Shown one piece after another: positions 25,333-34,593 of a stretch of DNA of 64,000 bases (positions are counted from its first letter, which is position 1; every line of letters starts with the position of its first letter). This DNA comes from Sphingomonas bacterium (GTDB lineage: Bacteria > Pseudomonadota > Alphaproteobacteria > Sphingomonadales > Sphingomonadaceae), in the NCBI GenBank assembly GCA_030149245.1, contig JASBRX010000015.1:56265-120264 (forward strand). Direction: 5' to 3'. The position numbers and the translations under genes were made by a program. The notes beneath the pieces were generated by a model. It ran no database searches. It saw only the letters and a list, made by a program, of their open reading frames with translations, and was not told the origin of the DNA.

Positions 25333-26472
25333 ATGGCCATCGCGCTTGCAGACATATTGCCGAGTGACTGGCGGAGCGGTCGCTTTCTCGGTCGGGTCGA
25401 TCTGGGAGATGGTCCGGTGCCGGTGCTGATCGCCGATGGCGCGCTGTTCGACCTCACGCCGCATGCCGCAACCGTCGCCGGAGCGATCGACCGGGGCCTG
25501 ACCACGCCCGAATTCGGGCGGCGGATTGCCGATCTCGACGTGACCGATCCGCGCCTGCCCGAGGGCGCCGCGCTGCTCGCGCCGATCGACCTGCAGTGCA
25601 TCAAGGCGGCGGGCGTCACCTTTGCGGTTTCGGCGATCGAGCGTGTGATCGAGGAACGCGCGCGCGGCGATGCGAGCCAGGCGGCGGCGATTCGCGGGCG
25701 GCTGGAAGAGCGCATCGGCGGTGGTATTCGTTCGGTGATCCCCGGATCGACCGAGGCGGCCGCGCTCAAGGCCGCGCTGATCGAGGACGGCATGTGGTCG
25801 CAATATCTGGAGGTCGCGATCGGCCCGGATGCGGAGATCTTCACCAAGTCGCCGGTGCTGTCGGCGGTCGGCCATGACGCGCCGATCGGCGTGCGATCGG
25901 ATTCGAGCTGGAACAATCCCGAGCCCGAAATCGTGCTGGCGATGTCGAGTCGTGGCGAATCGGTCGGCGCGATGCTGGGCAACGACGTCAATCTGCGCGA
26001 CTTCGAGGGGCGCTCGGCGCTGCTGCTGGGCAAGGCTAAGGACAATACTGCGTCCTGCGCGCTCGGCCCATTCATCCGGCTGTTCGACGACGGCTTCACC
26101 ATTGATGACGTCCGCGGCGCCGATGTCGCTCTGACCATCGAAGGCACCGACGGCTTCCGTCTGGAAGGCGCGAGCCGGATGAGCGAGATCAGCCGCGACC
26201 CGCTGGAAATCGCGCGTCAGGCAATGAGCGAGCATCATTATCCGGACGGCTTCGTGCTGTTCCTCGGCACCCTGTTTGCGCCGACCCAGGATCGCGATGT
26301 GCCGGGTGGCGGTTTCACCCATAAGGTCGGTGATCGCGTGACGATATCGTCGTCGCGGCTCGGGACGCTCGCAAATACGGTGACGACGTCGAAAAATGCC
26401 CCCATATGGGAAATTGGAATCGGCGTTCTTGTTCGTGACCTGGTGCGTCGCGGACTCGCCGACCGGATCTGA
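25333..26472 (+). CDS. xylX: 2-keto-3-deoxy-D-xylonate dehydratase
   Basis: The 379-residue protein belongs to the fumarylacetoacetate-hydrolase fold family and has the length of Caulobacter XylX. It removes water from 2-keto-3-deoxyxylonate to give alpha-ketoglutarate semialdehyde. Landmarks are LLAPIDLQCIKAAGVTFAVSAIERVIEERARGD, the metal-binding SWNNPEPEIVLAMSSRGE, and GNDVNLRDFEGRSALLLGKAKDNTASCALGPFIRLFDD. The GGAGGGG ribosome site is 11 bases before the ATG. It is the first gene of a plus-strand operon, xylX-xylA-xylB-xylC-esterase, controlled by operator site 2. L-arabonate pathway enzymes of the same family are an alternative, but the neighbours favour xylose. Confidence 0.88.
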   Translation: MAIALADILPSDWRSGRFLGRVDLGDGPVPVLIADGALFDLTPHAATVAGAIDRGLTTPEFGRRIADLDVTDPRLPEGAALLAPIDLQCIKAAGVTFAVSAIERVIEERARGDASQAAAIRGRLEERIGGGIRSVIPGSTEAAALKAALIEDGMWSQYLEVAIGPDAEIFTKSPVLSAVGHDAPIGVRSDSSWNNPEPEIVLAMSSRGESVGAMLGNDVNLRDFEGRSALLLGKAKDNTASCALGPFIRLFDDGFTIDDVRGADVALTIEGTDGFRLEGASRMSEISRDPLEIARQAMSEHHYPDGFVLFLGTLFAPTQDRDVPGGGFTHKVGDRVTISSSRLGTLANTVTTSKNAPIWEIGIGVLVRDLVRRGLADRI

Positions 26473-26498
26473 ACTCTGACTTGCAGGAACCGCGCATC

Positions 26499-27932
26499 AT
26501 GAAGCTGACCCACCTGATCAATGGCGAGCGCGTCGCGGTGGACACGCCGCTGGAAAGTCGCAACCCGTCGAACACCGATGAGGTCGTCGCGACCTTTGCC
26601 GCAGGCGATGCTGCGGTGGTCGACCAAGCGGTGCAGGCCGCCCGCGCCGCGCAGCCGGGCTGGGCTGCGGCCTCGCCGGAAGTGCGCGCCGATCTGCTCG
26701 ACAAGGTCGGCGCGACGATCATGGCGCGCGCCGCCGAACTCGGCGAGTTGCTTGCGCGCGAAGAGGGCAAGACCCGCGCTGAGGGCATGGGCGAAGTGAT
26801 GCGCGCCGCGCGCATCTTCCGCTATTTCGGCGGTGAGGCGCTGCGTCGCCACGGGCTGACGCTCGAATCGACTCGCACCGGCCTCGACGTCGCAACCTAT
26901 CGCGAGGCGGTGGGCGTGGTCGGCCTAATCACCCCGTGGAACTTCCCGATCGCGATTCCAGCATGGAAAGCGGCACCCGCGCTCGCCTTTGGCAATACCG
27001 TCGTGATGAAGCCCGCCAATGTGACCCCGGCGATGGCGAGCGCGCTGGCTGACATCATTCAGGAATGCGGCGCGCCTGCCGGCGTGTTCAACCTCGTTCT
27101 CGGCCAGGGCGGCGTTGGCCAGGCGATCGTGGATCATCCGCATGTCGACGCGATCAGCTTCACCGGGTCGCAGGGCGTGGGCGCGAAGGTCGGCATGGCC
27201 GCGATGACGCGACAGGCGCGGGTGCAGCTCGAGATGGGGGGCAAGAACCCGCTGGTCGTGCTGGCCGACGCCGATCTCGACAAGGCCGTGGCAATCGCGC
27301 TCGACGGCGGCTTCTTTCAGACCGGGCAGCGCTGCACCGCATCGAGCCGGGTGATCGTCGAGGACGCGATCCACGACCGCTTCGTCGCCGCACTCGCCGA
27401 ACGCGCCAAGGCGCTGAAGGTCGGCCCCGCGCTCGCCGCCGACACCCAGGTCGGCCCGGCATCGAGCGAGAGCCAGTTCGAGCAGAATCTCCGCTACGTC
27501 CGCAAGGCGATCGAGGAAGGCGGCCGCGTCGCCAGCGGCGGACCCGATCCGCTCAAGCTCGAGACGCCCGGCTATTTCATGGCGCCGACGCTGATCGCCG
27601 ACACCGATCCCGACATGACGATCAACCGCGAGGAAGTGTTCGGGCCCGTCGTCTCGACCGTCCGCGCCAAGGATTACGAGCACGCGCTGGAGATCGCCAA
27701 TCAGGGCGAGTTCGGCCTGTCGTCGGGCATCGTCACCACCAGCCACAAATATGCGCGCGATTTCCGCAAGCGGATCCGCGCCGGGATGGTGATGGTCAAT
27801 CTGCCCACCGCCGGCGTCGATTATCATGTGCCGTTCGGCGGCACGCGCAAGTCCAGTTACGGCGCGCGCGAACAGGGCTTTGCCGCGGTAGAATTCTACA
27901 CGACCGTCAAAACGGTCTATTCGGGGGATTGA
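26499..27932 (+). CDS. xylA: Alpha-ketoglutarate semialdehyde dehydrogenase
   Basis: The 477-residue aldehyde dehydrogenase oxidises 2,5-dioxopentanoate to 2-oxoglutarate with NAD(P)+, the last step of the Weimberg pathway. It has [29 protein letters not shown] for cofactor binding, Glu245 in [13 protein letters not shown], the nucleophile Cys279 in [13 protein letters not shown], and EEVFGPVVS. The ATG at 26499 with AGGAA upstream is preferred to a TTG at 26481. It lies 26 bp after xylX. The name follows Caulobacter usage; it is not xylose isomerase. Confidence 0.9.
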   Translation: MKLTHLINGERVAVDTPLESRNPSNTDEVVATFAAGDAAVVDQAVQAARAAQPGWAAASPEVRADLLDKVGATIMARAAELGELLAREEGKTRAEGMGEVMRAARIFRYFGGEALRRHGLTLESTRTGLDVATYREAVGVVGLITPWNFPIAIPAWKAAPALAFGNTVVMKPANVTPAMASALADIIQECGAPAGVFNLVLGQGGVGQAIVDHPHVDAISFTGSQGVGAKVGMAAMTRQARVQLEMGGKNPLVVLADADLDKAVAIALDGGFFQTGQRCTASSRVIVEDAIHDRFVAALAERAKALKVGPALAADTQVGPASSESQFEQNLRYVRKAIEEGGRVASGGPDPLKLETPGYFMAPTLIADTDPDMTINREEVFGPVVSTVRAKDYEHALEIANQGEFGLSSGIVTTSHKYARDFRKRIRAGMVMVNLPTAGVDYHVPFGGTRKSSYGAREQGFAAVEFYTTVKTVYSGD

Positions 27933-27964
27933 GGTTGCTGCAGAAGTCCAGCGGAGCGGCCACG

Positions 27965-28723
27965 ATGCGCGCCACCTATCCCAGCCTGCGTGACAAACAT
28001 GTGCTGATCACCGGCGGCGCGTCGGGGATCGGCGAAGGGCTGGTCGAAGCGTTCGTGGCGCAGGGCGCGCGCGTGACGTTCGTCGACGTTCAGACGGCGG
28101 CCGGCGAAGCGCTGAGCGCGCGACTGACACCGGGCGCAATGCATGCGCCGCAGTTCGCGCATTGCGACCTGACCGACGTTGCCGCGCTGCAATCCTGCCT
28201 CGGCGCGATCATCGCGGAGCGGGGCGCGGTCGACATCCTGCTCAACAATGCCGCGAGCGACGACCGCCACGGGATCGAGGAGGTGACGCCCGCCTATTGG
28301 GACGAACGGATGGCGGTCAATCTGCGCCATTTGTTCTTTGCGGCGCAGGCGGTGATCCCGGGGATGAAAGCGGCCGGGCACGGCGTCATCATCAATTTCG
28401 GGTCGATCAGCTGGCATCTCGGCCTGCCCGACCTGACCCTCTACCAGACCGCCAAGGCGGCGATCGAGGGGCTGACCCGCAGCCTTGCGCGCGAGCTCGG
28501 CCCGCACGGCATCCGCGCCTGCACCATCGTCCCCGGCAACGTCCAGACCCCGCGGCAGGAGAAATGGTACACGCCCGAGGGCGAGGCGGAGATCGTTACG
28601 GCACAGGCGCTGAAAGGGCGAATCCAGCCCGCGGACATTGCTGCGATGGCGACCTTCCTCGCCAGCGACGACGCGCGCATGTGCACGGCGCATAATTACT
28701 GGGTGGATGCCGGATGGCGGTAA
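27965..28723 (+). CDS. xylB: D-xylose 1-dehydrogenase (SDR family)
   Basis: The 252-residue short-chain dehydrogenase has the Rossmann motif HVLITGGASGIGEGLVEAF, LLNNAAS, a catalytic Ser in INFGSISWHLGLP, and the YQTAK Tyr/Lys pair followed by AAIEGLTRSLARELGPHGIRACTIVPGNVQTPRQEKW. In Caulobacter the homologous enzyme oxidises xylose to xylonolactone with NAD+, and the surrounding genes supply every later step. The PGNVQTPRQEKWYTPEGE ending is of the xylose dehydrogenase type. The ATG at 27965 is the first reasonable start; the ribosome site is weak. It overlaps xylC by 10 bp. Other sugar specificities such as arabinose are possible. Confidence 0.83.
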   Translation: MRATYPSLRDKHVLITGGASGIGEGLVEAFVAQGARVTFVDVQTAAGEALSARLTPGAMHAPQFAHCDLTDVAALQSCLGAIIAERGAVDILLNNAASDDRHGIEEVTPAYWDERMAVNLRHLFFAAQAVIPGMKAAGHGVIINFGSISWHLGLPDLTLYQTAKAAIEGLTRSLARELGPHGIRACTIVPGNVQTPRQEKWYTPEGEAEIVTAQALKGRIQPADIAAMATFLASDDARMCTAHNYWVDAGWR

Positions 28724-29592
28724 ACGAAGTACGGGTAGCCGCGCGGCTCGGCGCAATACTGGGTGAAGGTCCGGTGTGGGATGCGCAGCGCGGCTGCCTG
28801 TGGTTCGTCGATATCAAGGGGAAGAAGCTCCACCGCTTCGATCCCGCAACCGGTGCACTGACCAGCGCCGATGCGCCGGGGGAGATCGGCTGGGCGCTGC
28901 CCGCCGACAATGGCCGATTACTGTGCGGATTGCAGAGCGGGCTGCACTGGTTCGACCCCGACACGCGCGCCTTCACCTTCTGGCGCGCGGTCGAGCCGGA
29001 TCTGCCCGGCAACCGTCTCAACGACGCCTGCACCGATGCGCAGGGCCGCGTGTGGTTCGGGTCGATGGACAATGCCGAGAGTGCTGAAACCGGCCATTTC
29101 TACCGGCTCGATGCCGGGCAGCTCGACCGGGTCGGGCCGGGGCCGGTGAGCATCACCAACGGCCCGGCGGTGTCCCCGGCCGGCGACCGCATCTATTTCA
29201 CCGACACGATCGGGCGGCGCATCTGGGTCGCGCCGCTGCATGACGACGGATCGCTCGGCGCGGTTCAGCCCTTTCTGACCTTCACCGGCGATGAAGGCTA
29301 TCCCGACGGGTCGATCACGGATGCGGAGGGGAATGTCTGGGTCGGCTTCTTCGCCGGTCACGGCGCGCGCCGCTTCGACCCCAGTGGGCGCGAGATCGAG
29401 TTCGTCCGCCTGCCGGTCGCCAATGTCACCAAGCTGGCATTCGGGGGCGAAGGGCTGAAGACGCTCTATGCCACCACCGCCGCCAAGGGGCTGAGCGCGG
29501 AGCAGCGCGCCGCGCAGCCGCACGCAGGCGACCTGTTCGCCTTTGAGGCGCGCGTTCCAGGCCACGCCCTTGCCCGGGCGCATATTGCATGA
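28714..29592 (+). CDS. xylC: Xylonolactonase (SMP-30/gluconolactonase family)
   Basis: The 292-residue six-bladed propeller opens the lactone made by XylB to give xylonate. Metal ligands are visible as Glu in LGEGPVWDAQRGCLWFVDI, Asn in GNRLNDACTDAQGRVWFGSMD, a central Asn in SITNGPAVSPAGDRIYFTDT and Asp in GYPDGSITDAEGNVWVGFF. No signal peptide is present, so it is cytoplasmic. It overlaps the xylB stop by 10 bp, and its own stop overlaps the esterase start as ATGA. Confidence 0.88.
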   Translation: MAVNEVRVAARLGAILGEGPVWDAQRGCLWFVDIKGKKLHRFDPATGALTSADAPGEIGWALPADNGRLLCGLQSGLHWFDPDTRAFTFWRAVEPDLPGNRLNDACTDAQGRVWFGSMDNAESAETGHFYRLDAGQLDRVGPGPVSITNGPAVSPAGDRIYFTDTIGRRIWVAPLHDDGSLGAVQPFLTFTGDEGYPDGSITDAEGNVWVGFFAGHGARRFDPSGREIEFVRLPVANVTKLAFGGEGLKTLYATTAAKGLSAEQRAAQPHAGDLFAFEARVPGHALARAHIA

Positions 29593-31472
29593 AGATCGCG
29601 GCGGTCCTGCTCAGCGCGACCGCGCTCGCCCCCCTCCCCGCAGTGGCGCAGCTCAGCTTTGGCCCTGCCATCGGCGACCATGGCGTGCTCCAACGCGACA
29701 AGCCGATTATCGTAGAGGGCGAAGCTGCACCCGGCATGTCGCTGACCGTCACGCTCGGCGACACGATCGCGCAGGCCAAGGCCAATAGGGGCGGCCAGTG
29801 GCGTGCGACCTTCCCGGCGATGAAGGCGGGCGGCCCCTATCTGCTCCGCGCCGCCACGCTGGACGCTGCCGTTGAGGCGAAGGGGGTGATGATCGGCGAT
29901 GTCTGGCTGTGTTCGGGCCAGTCCAACATGGAATTGCCGGTTCGTCGCGCACTCGATTTCGACAATCAGATGAACAGCGCCGCCGATCCGATGCTGCGGC
30001 TGTTGACCGTGCCCAAGGCGACCTCGACACGACCGCTACGCAAGTTCGCCGAGCCGGCCAGCTGGCAGGTATCGACGCGCGAGACCGCGCCCGAATTTTC
30101 CGCCGCCTGCTGGTATATGGCGCGCGAGCTGCGCAAGGCCGAGCCGGGCGTCGCGATCGGGCTGATCGACGCGACCTGGGGCGGCACCGCGATCCGCGCC
30201 TGGCTTGATCCCGCCGCGACGCGCGCGATTTATGGCGCGGACGAAGCGGCATTGCTGGCGGTGTATGACCGCGACCCGCTCGCCGCGAACGTGCAATTCG
30301 CCCCGCGCTGGATCGATTGGTGGCGGACGCAGGACAAGGTCGAACCGTGGCGCACGCCCGATGCGGTGAGTTGGACGCCGGTGCCGGGTGTCGCGCCGTG
30401 GGATAGCCTCGGCGAAACGCCGCTGCGCGGCTTCACCGGCTGGGTGTGGTTCCGCCGCACCGTCACGCTGACGGCGGAGCAGGCAAAGGACGGCGGCACC
30501 CTGTCGCTCGGAATTATCGACGATGGCGATCAGGCGTTCGTCAACGGCAAGCCGGTCGGCAACAGCTTCGGCTGGTCCAACCCGCGTGATTACAAGGTGC
30601 CGGGCAGCTACTGGAAAGCGGGTGCCAACGAGGTGCTCGTCGCGGTGTGGAACAGCTATGGCACTGGCGGCTTCATGGGTCTGGCGGAGCGGCTGAAGAT
30701 CGACCTTGCCGATGGGTCGAGCATCCCGATTGGCGACCGGTGGCGCTACTGGATCTCGGCGGCCAAGGGCACGCCGCCGCGTCCGCCCTGGGACAATATC
30801 GCGGGCCTGGGCCTGATCGGCAATGCGATGGTCGCGCCGTTGGGCGGGATCGGTCTGCGCGGGGTTGCCTGGTATCAGGGCGAGAGCGATTCCGGGCAGA
30901 CCGGCTATGATGTGCGCCTGCGCGGCCTGATCGACGGCTATCGCCGCCAGTCGGGCGATCCGGCGCTGCCGGTGCTGGTGGTTGGCCTCGCTGGCTATGG
31001 CGCACCCGCAAGCACGCCGGTCGAGAGCGGCTGGGCAGTGCTGCGCGACGAACAGCGCCGGGCGGTCGTGGCGACGCCGGGGACGGCGCTGGTTTCCGCG
31101 ATCGACCTGGGGTCGCGCACCGACATCCATCCCGGGGACAAGAATGAGCTGGGCAAGCGCCTCGCGCGTGCCGCGCTGGGCAAGCCGGGGCCGCAGGCGG
31201 TGTCGGCACGGCGTGACGGTAGCGATGTGGTCATTTCGTTCAGCGGCGTCGAGGTGGCGCTGACGAGCTGGAGCGGCGCGCCGGTCGGGTTCGAGCTGTG
31301 CGCCCAGAGCTGCCGCTTTGCCGCGGCGCGGGTCGAGGGTGGCAGCGTCCGGGTTCTGGGCGATGGCCAGCCGGTCACGCGGGTACGCTATGCGTGGGCC
31401 GACACGCCGGTGGTCAATCTCTACGATTCAGCGAACATGACGCCGACCTCGTTCGAGCTGGCGGTGGAGTGA
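29589..31472 (+). CDS. SGNH-type acetylesterase (sialate O-acetylesterase-like), candidate acetylxylan esterase
   Basis: The 627-residue protein has a signal peptide (MKIAAVLLSATALAPLPAVAQ) and the sialate-O-acetylesterase architecture: GPAIGDHGVLQRDKPIIVEG at the start, the nucleophile Ser in VWLCSGQSNMELPV, GLIDATWGGTAIRAWLDP, an inserted jelly-roll domain (about residues 250-380, GWVWFRRTVTLTAEQ... KPVGNSFGWSNPRDYKVPG), GVAWYQGESDSGQTGYD and the terminal Asp-x-His in RTDIHPGDKNELGKRLA. In a xylan locus it probably removes acetyl groups from xylan or xylo-oligosaccharides. It is a secreted enzyme encoded at the end of the cytoplasmic xyl operon, coupled to xylC by ATGA. Confidence 0.82.
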   Translation: MKIAAVLLSATALAPLPAVAQLSFGPAIGDHGVLQRDKPIIVEGEAAPGMSLTVTLGDTIAQAKANRGGQWRATFPAMKAGGPYLLRAATLDAAVEAKGVMIGDVWLCSGQSNMELPVRRALDFDNQMNSAADPMLRLLTVPKATSTRPLRKFAEPASWQVSTRETAPEFSAACWYMARELRKAEPGVAIGLIDATWGGTAIRAWLDPAATRAIYGADEAALLAVYDRDPLAANVQFAPRWIDWWRTQDKVEPWRTPDAVSWTPVPGVAPWDSLGETPLRGFTGWVWFRRTVTLTAEQAKDGGTLSLGIIDDGDQAFVNGKPVGNSFGWSNPRDYKVPGSYWKAGANEVLVAVWNSYGTGGFMGLAERLKIDLADGSSIPIGDRWRYWISAAKGTPPRPPWDNIAGLGLIGNAMVAPLGGIGLRGVAWYQGESDSGQTGYDVRLRGLIDGYRRQSGDPALPVLVVGLAGYGAPASTPVESGWAVLRDEQRRAVVATPGTALVSAIDLGSRTDIHPGDKNELGKRLARAALGKPGPQAVSARRDGSDVVISFSGVEVALTSWSGAPVGFELCAQSCRFAAARVEGGSVRVLGDGQPVTRVRYAWADTPVVNLYDSANMTPTSFELAVE

Positions 31473-31475
31473 CGC

Positions 31476-31644
31476 AATTCCTCCCCCAGCTTGCTGGGGG
31501 AGGTGGCAGCGCACCGCGCTGACGGAGGGGCCGCCGCTGCAAGCGGCGGAATTTTGCCGAGCTGTTCACGGCCGTCTGCGCGGCCGCCCCTCCACCACCC
31601 GCTGCGCGGGCGGTCCCCCTCCCCTGCTGCGCAGGGGAGGAATT
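31476..31644. repeat. Composite palindromic intergenic element
   Basis: The 169-bp element starts with AATTCCTCCCC and ends with GGGGAGGAATT, exact complements. Inside are further stem-loops: CCCCCAGC-TT-GCTGGGGG near the left end, GCCGCCGCTGCAAGCGGCGG in the middle and CCCCTGC-TGC-GCAGGGG near the right end. It fills the gap between the convergent esterase and xylD genes and probably terminates both. It is different in sequence from the GTCAYCCC repeats. Confidence 0.75.
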
Positions 31645-31651
31645 AAACAGT

Positions 31652-33430
31652 TCAATGATTATGCCGCGGCAGCGTCTTCGACGTCTGGCGATACTCCAGC
31701 GCGAACTCCAGCACCGCGCCCTCGCCCAGTTGCCCGGTCTTCTCACGCGCGAGCTGTTCCCATGGCGTGTTGCTCGCCGGAACCTCGGGCAGCCCATCGC
31801 CTTTGCGGCGTTCGATCTCGTCCGGCTCGACCAGCATGTCGCAGCGGCGGGTGTTGAGGTCGATGCGGATCGTGTCGCCCGTACGCAGCCACGCGAGCCC
31901 ACCCCCCGCCGCGCTTTCGGGCGAGGCGTTGAGGATCGAGGGGCTGTCCGACGTCCCCGACTGACGCCCGTCGCCCAGCGTCGGCAGCCAGTTCACGCCA
32001 GCGCGGATCAGCGCGTCGGGCGGCTGCATATTGACCACCTCCGCCGATCCCGGCCAGCCGAGCACGCCGGCCGAGCGCATCACCAGGATGCAATCGGCGT
32101 CGATGTTGAGCGCGGGGTCGTTGATGCGGTGGTGATAATCGTCCGAGCCATCGAACACGATCGCGCGCGCCTCGAACACATTCTCCGCGCCCGGGCGTGA
32201 CAGATAGCGTTTGCGGAACTCGGGCGAGATTACCGAGGTCTTCATGATCGCGAAGTCGAACAGATTGCCGCTCAGCACCAGGAACCCGGCATTTTCCTGC
32301 AACGGCTCCGCGAACGGCCGGATCACCTCGCGATCGTTGCTTTCGGCGTCTGCCAAATTCTCGGCGATGCTCCGCCCGGTGACGGTCAGGCAGTCGCCAT
32401 TGAGCTTCCCCGCCTGCAGCAATTCCCACATGGCCGCAGGGACCCCGCCCGCGCGGTGGAACCGCTCGCCGAGATATTTGCCCGCCGGCTGCATGTTGAC
32501 CAGCAGCGGCAGGTGGTAGCCGTGATCGTACCAGACCTCCGGCGCCAGCTCGAGCCCGGCGTGGCGCGCCATCGCGACGATGTGCGGCTGGGCATTGGAC
32601 GATCCGCCGCACACGGTGACGGTCGCGATGGCGTTGAGGAACGCCTCGCGCGTCAGGATCTTCGACGGGCGCAGATCCTCGCGTACCATCTCGACGATGC
32701 GCTGGCCGGTGTGATAGGCGATCTGCCCGCGCTCACGATAGGGCGCCGGGATCGCGGCACAGCCGGTGAGCGACAGGCCGAGCGCTTCGGCCACCGCGTT
32801 CATCGTCGATGCGGTGCCCATCGAATTGCAATGCCCGGCGGAGGGCGCGCTGCTGGTCGCGCGGCGCAGGAACTCCGCCTCGTCGATCTCACCCGCCGCG
32901 AGCGCGCGGCGGCTGCGCCAGATCACAGTGCCGGAGCCGACCAGCTCGCCCTCATGCCAGCCATCGAGCATCGGCCCGCCCGACAGCACGATCGCGGGGA
33001 TGTCGACCGTGGTCGCCGCCATCACCTGGCTCGGCGTGGTCTTGTCGCAGCCGGTGGTCAGCACCACGCCGTCGATTGGGTAGCCGTTGAGCAGTTCGAC
33101 CAGGCCGAGATAGGCAAGGTTGCGGTCGAGCGCCGCCGTTGGCCGGCGGCAATTTTCGAAGATCGGATGGACCGGAAATTCGATCGGGATGCCGCCCGCG
33201 TCGCGAATGCCGTCGCGCACGCGCTTGGCCAAGTCGAGATGGATGCGATTGCAGGGGCTGAGGTCGCTGCCCGACTGCGCGATGCCGATGATCGGCTTGC
33301 CCGACTGCAGCTCTTCGGGTGTGACGCCATAGTTCATGAACCGCTCCAGATAGAGCGCCGTCATGTCCCAGCGTTCGGGATTGTCGAACCAGTCGCGCGA
33401 CCGCAGCCGCACGGGTGTGTCGTCAGGCAT
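31652..33430 (-). CDS. xylD: D-xylonate dehydratase (IlvD/EDD family)
   Basis: The 592-residue enzyme dehydrates xylonate to 2-keto-3-deoxyxylonate. It belongs to the iron-sulphur sugar-acid dehydratases: ligands appear in SGSDLSPCNRIHLDLA, VVLTTGCDKTTPSQVMAA and SAPSAGHCNSMGTASTMNAVAEALG. SGTSDSPSILNASPESAAGGGLAWLRTGD is the conserved catalytic C-terminal motif. Length and motifs match Caulobacter XylD better than dihydroxyacid dehydratase. The ATG at 33430 with CGGAG upstream is chosen; it overlaps the LacI gene by 8 bp, so regulator and dehydratase share an operon. It supplies the one pathway step missing from the plus-strand xyl operon. Confidence 0.9.
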   Translation of the reverse strand: MPDDTPVRLRSRDWFDNPERWDMTALYLERFMNYGVTPEELQSGKPIIGIAQSGSDLSPCNRIHLDLAKRVRDGIRDAGGIPIEFPVHPIFENCRRPTAALDRNLAYLGLVELLNGYPIDGVVLTTGCDKTTPSQVMAATTVDIPAIVLSGGPMLDGWHEGELVGSGTVIWRSRRALAAGEIDEAEFLRRATSSAPSAGHCNSMGTASTMNAVAEALGLSLTGCAAIPAPYRERGQIAYHTGQRIVEMVREDLRPSKILTREAFLNAIATVTVCGGSSNAQPHIVAMARHAGLELAPEVWYDHGYHLPLLVNMQPAGKYLGERFHRAGGVPAAMWELLQAGKLNGDCLTVTGRSIAENLADAESNDREVIRPFAEPLQENAGFLVLSGNLFDFAIMKTSVISPEFRKRYLSRPGAENVFEARAIVFDGSDDYHHRINDPALNIDADCILVMRSAGVLGWPGSAEVVNMQPPDALIRAGVNWLPTLGDGRQSGTSDSPSILNASPESAAGGGLAWLRTGDTIRIDLNTRRCDMLVEPDEIERRKGDGLPEVPASNTPWEQLAREKTGQLGEGAVLEFALEYRQTSKTLPRHNH

Positions 33431-34532
33431 CGGGACTCCGTTTGGGAGAGGCGCGGCGGGCCAGCGTCGGGGCGGAATCCGAATCGCGACGCACCAGCGT
33501 ATAGGGCAAGGTTTTCTGCTCGACCTCCAGCGGCTCACCGTTGCGCTTGGCCTTGAGGAAGCGCACCGCCGCCGACACCGCCCAGGCGGTCATGCCGCGG
33601 ATCGGCTGGCGGATCGTGGTCAGTTCGGGCCAGATCGTGCTCGCCATCGCGGTATCGTCGAAACCGCAGACGGTGATGTCGTTCGGCACATCGAGATGCA
33701 GCCGGTGCGCGACCGCGACGGCCGCCGCGGCCATGTCGTCGTTCGACGCGAAGATCGCGGTCGGGCGCGGATCGACCGAGATCAGCCGCTCCGACGCCTG
33801 CATGCCCGATCGATAGGTGAAGCGGCCCTGCGCGATCAGTTCCTCGCGGATCGGAATGCCGGCGGCTTCCAGCGCAGCCTTGTAGCCGTTGAGGCGACGG
33901 CCGCTCGACACCTGTTCGGGATTGCCGATGATGAACCCGATCCGCGTATGGCCAAGATCGATGATGTGGCGCGTCATGTCGTACGCAGCCTGGAAATCGT
34001 CGATCAGCACCGCCGCGTGCGATCCACTCGCCTTACCGGGACCGACCGCGATGGCGACGGCCCCGGCATCGGTGATCAGGTCGAGCACGCTCTGGTCGTC
34101 GCACAAGGGCGGGGGGAGGATGAAGCCCTTGATCCCGCCATCGATCAAGTGGTGCACCAGCGATTTCGCCTCGGCGACATTCTCGCAATTCTGCACGACG
34201 AGGTGGATGTCGGCGCGGCTCGCCTCTTCCAGCGCGCCCATCAGGAATTCGCTGAGATAAGATGCCGACGGGTTGTCGAACATCAGTGCGATGCGTAATT
34301 GCTCGCCACCCGCCAGGCTGCGCGCCGCGCGGTTGGGCGCGAAGTTGAGCTTGGCGATCGCCGCCAGCACCTGTTCGCGCGTATTCTCGCGCACATTGCC
34401 TTCGCCATTGATCACGCGGCTGACCGTCATCGGCGAGCAATGCGCCTCCGCCGCGACATCGGCGATGGTGGGAGCGCCACCACGGCGGCGGGACGAACGG
34501 GGCTTGGCAGATGCGGTTGAGGCCATGGTCAT
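33423..34532 (-). CDS. xylR: LacI-family repressor, probable xylose regulator
   Basis: The 369-residue protein has a helix-turn-helix at residues 21-46 (PTIADVAAEAHCSPMTVSRVIN) followed by the hinge helix region RAARSLAGG, and a periplasmic-binding-protein-like sensor domain (IALMFDNPSASYLSEFLMGALEEA to the C-terminus). It is co-transcribed with xylD. Proteins of this type bind palindromes with a central CG, and five such palindromes (AGCGCT core) lie at promoters of this island. It is therefore the best candidate to repress the xylan/xylose genes until xylose or an intermediate appears. No operator is seen upstream of its own start. An ATG two codons downstream is an alternative start. Confidence 0.85.
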   Translation of the reverse strand: MTMASTASAKPRSSRRRGGAPTIADVAAEAHCSPMTVSRVINGEGNVRENTREQVLAAIAKLNFAPNRAARSLAGGEQLRIALMFDNPSASYLSEFLMGALEEASRADIHLVVQNCENVAEAKSLVHHLIDGGIKGFILPPPLCDDQSVLDLITDAGAVAIAVGPGKASGSHAAVLIDDFQAAYDMTRHIIDLGHTRIGFIIGNPEQVSSGRRLNGYKAALEAAGIPIREELIAQGRFTYRSGMQASERLISVDPRPTAIFASNDDMAAAAVAVAHRLHLDVPNDITVCGFDDTAMASTIWPELTTIRQPIRGMTAWAVSAAVRFLKAKRNGEPLEVEQKTLPYTLVRRDSDSAPTLARRASPKRSPDA

Positions 34533-34593
34533 GGCACATACGCCCCGTTTGCCCGTTGCAGCAAGCGCAGCGTCACCCGAAGTGGGAGCGCAA

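Noticed and set aside
26481..26498. TTG start for xylA
   Set aside because: It adds six residues without similarity; the ATG at 26499 has a ribosome site at proper distance.
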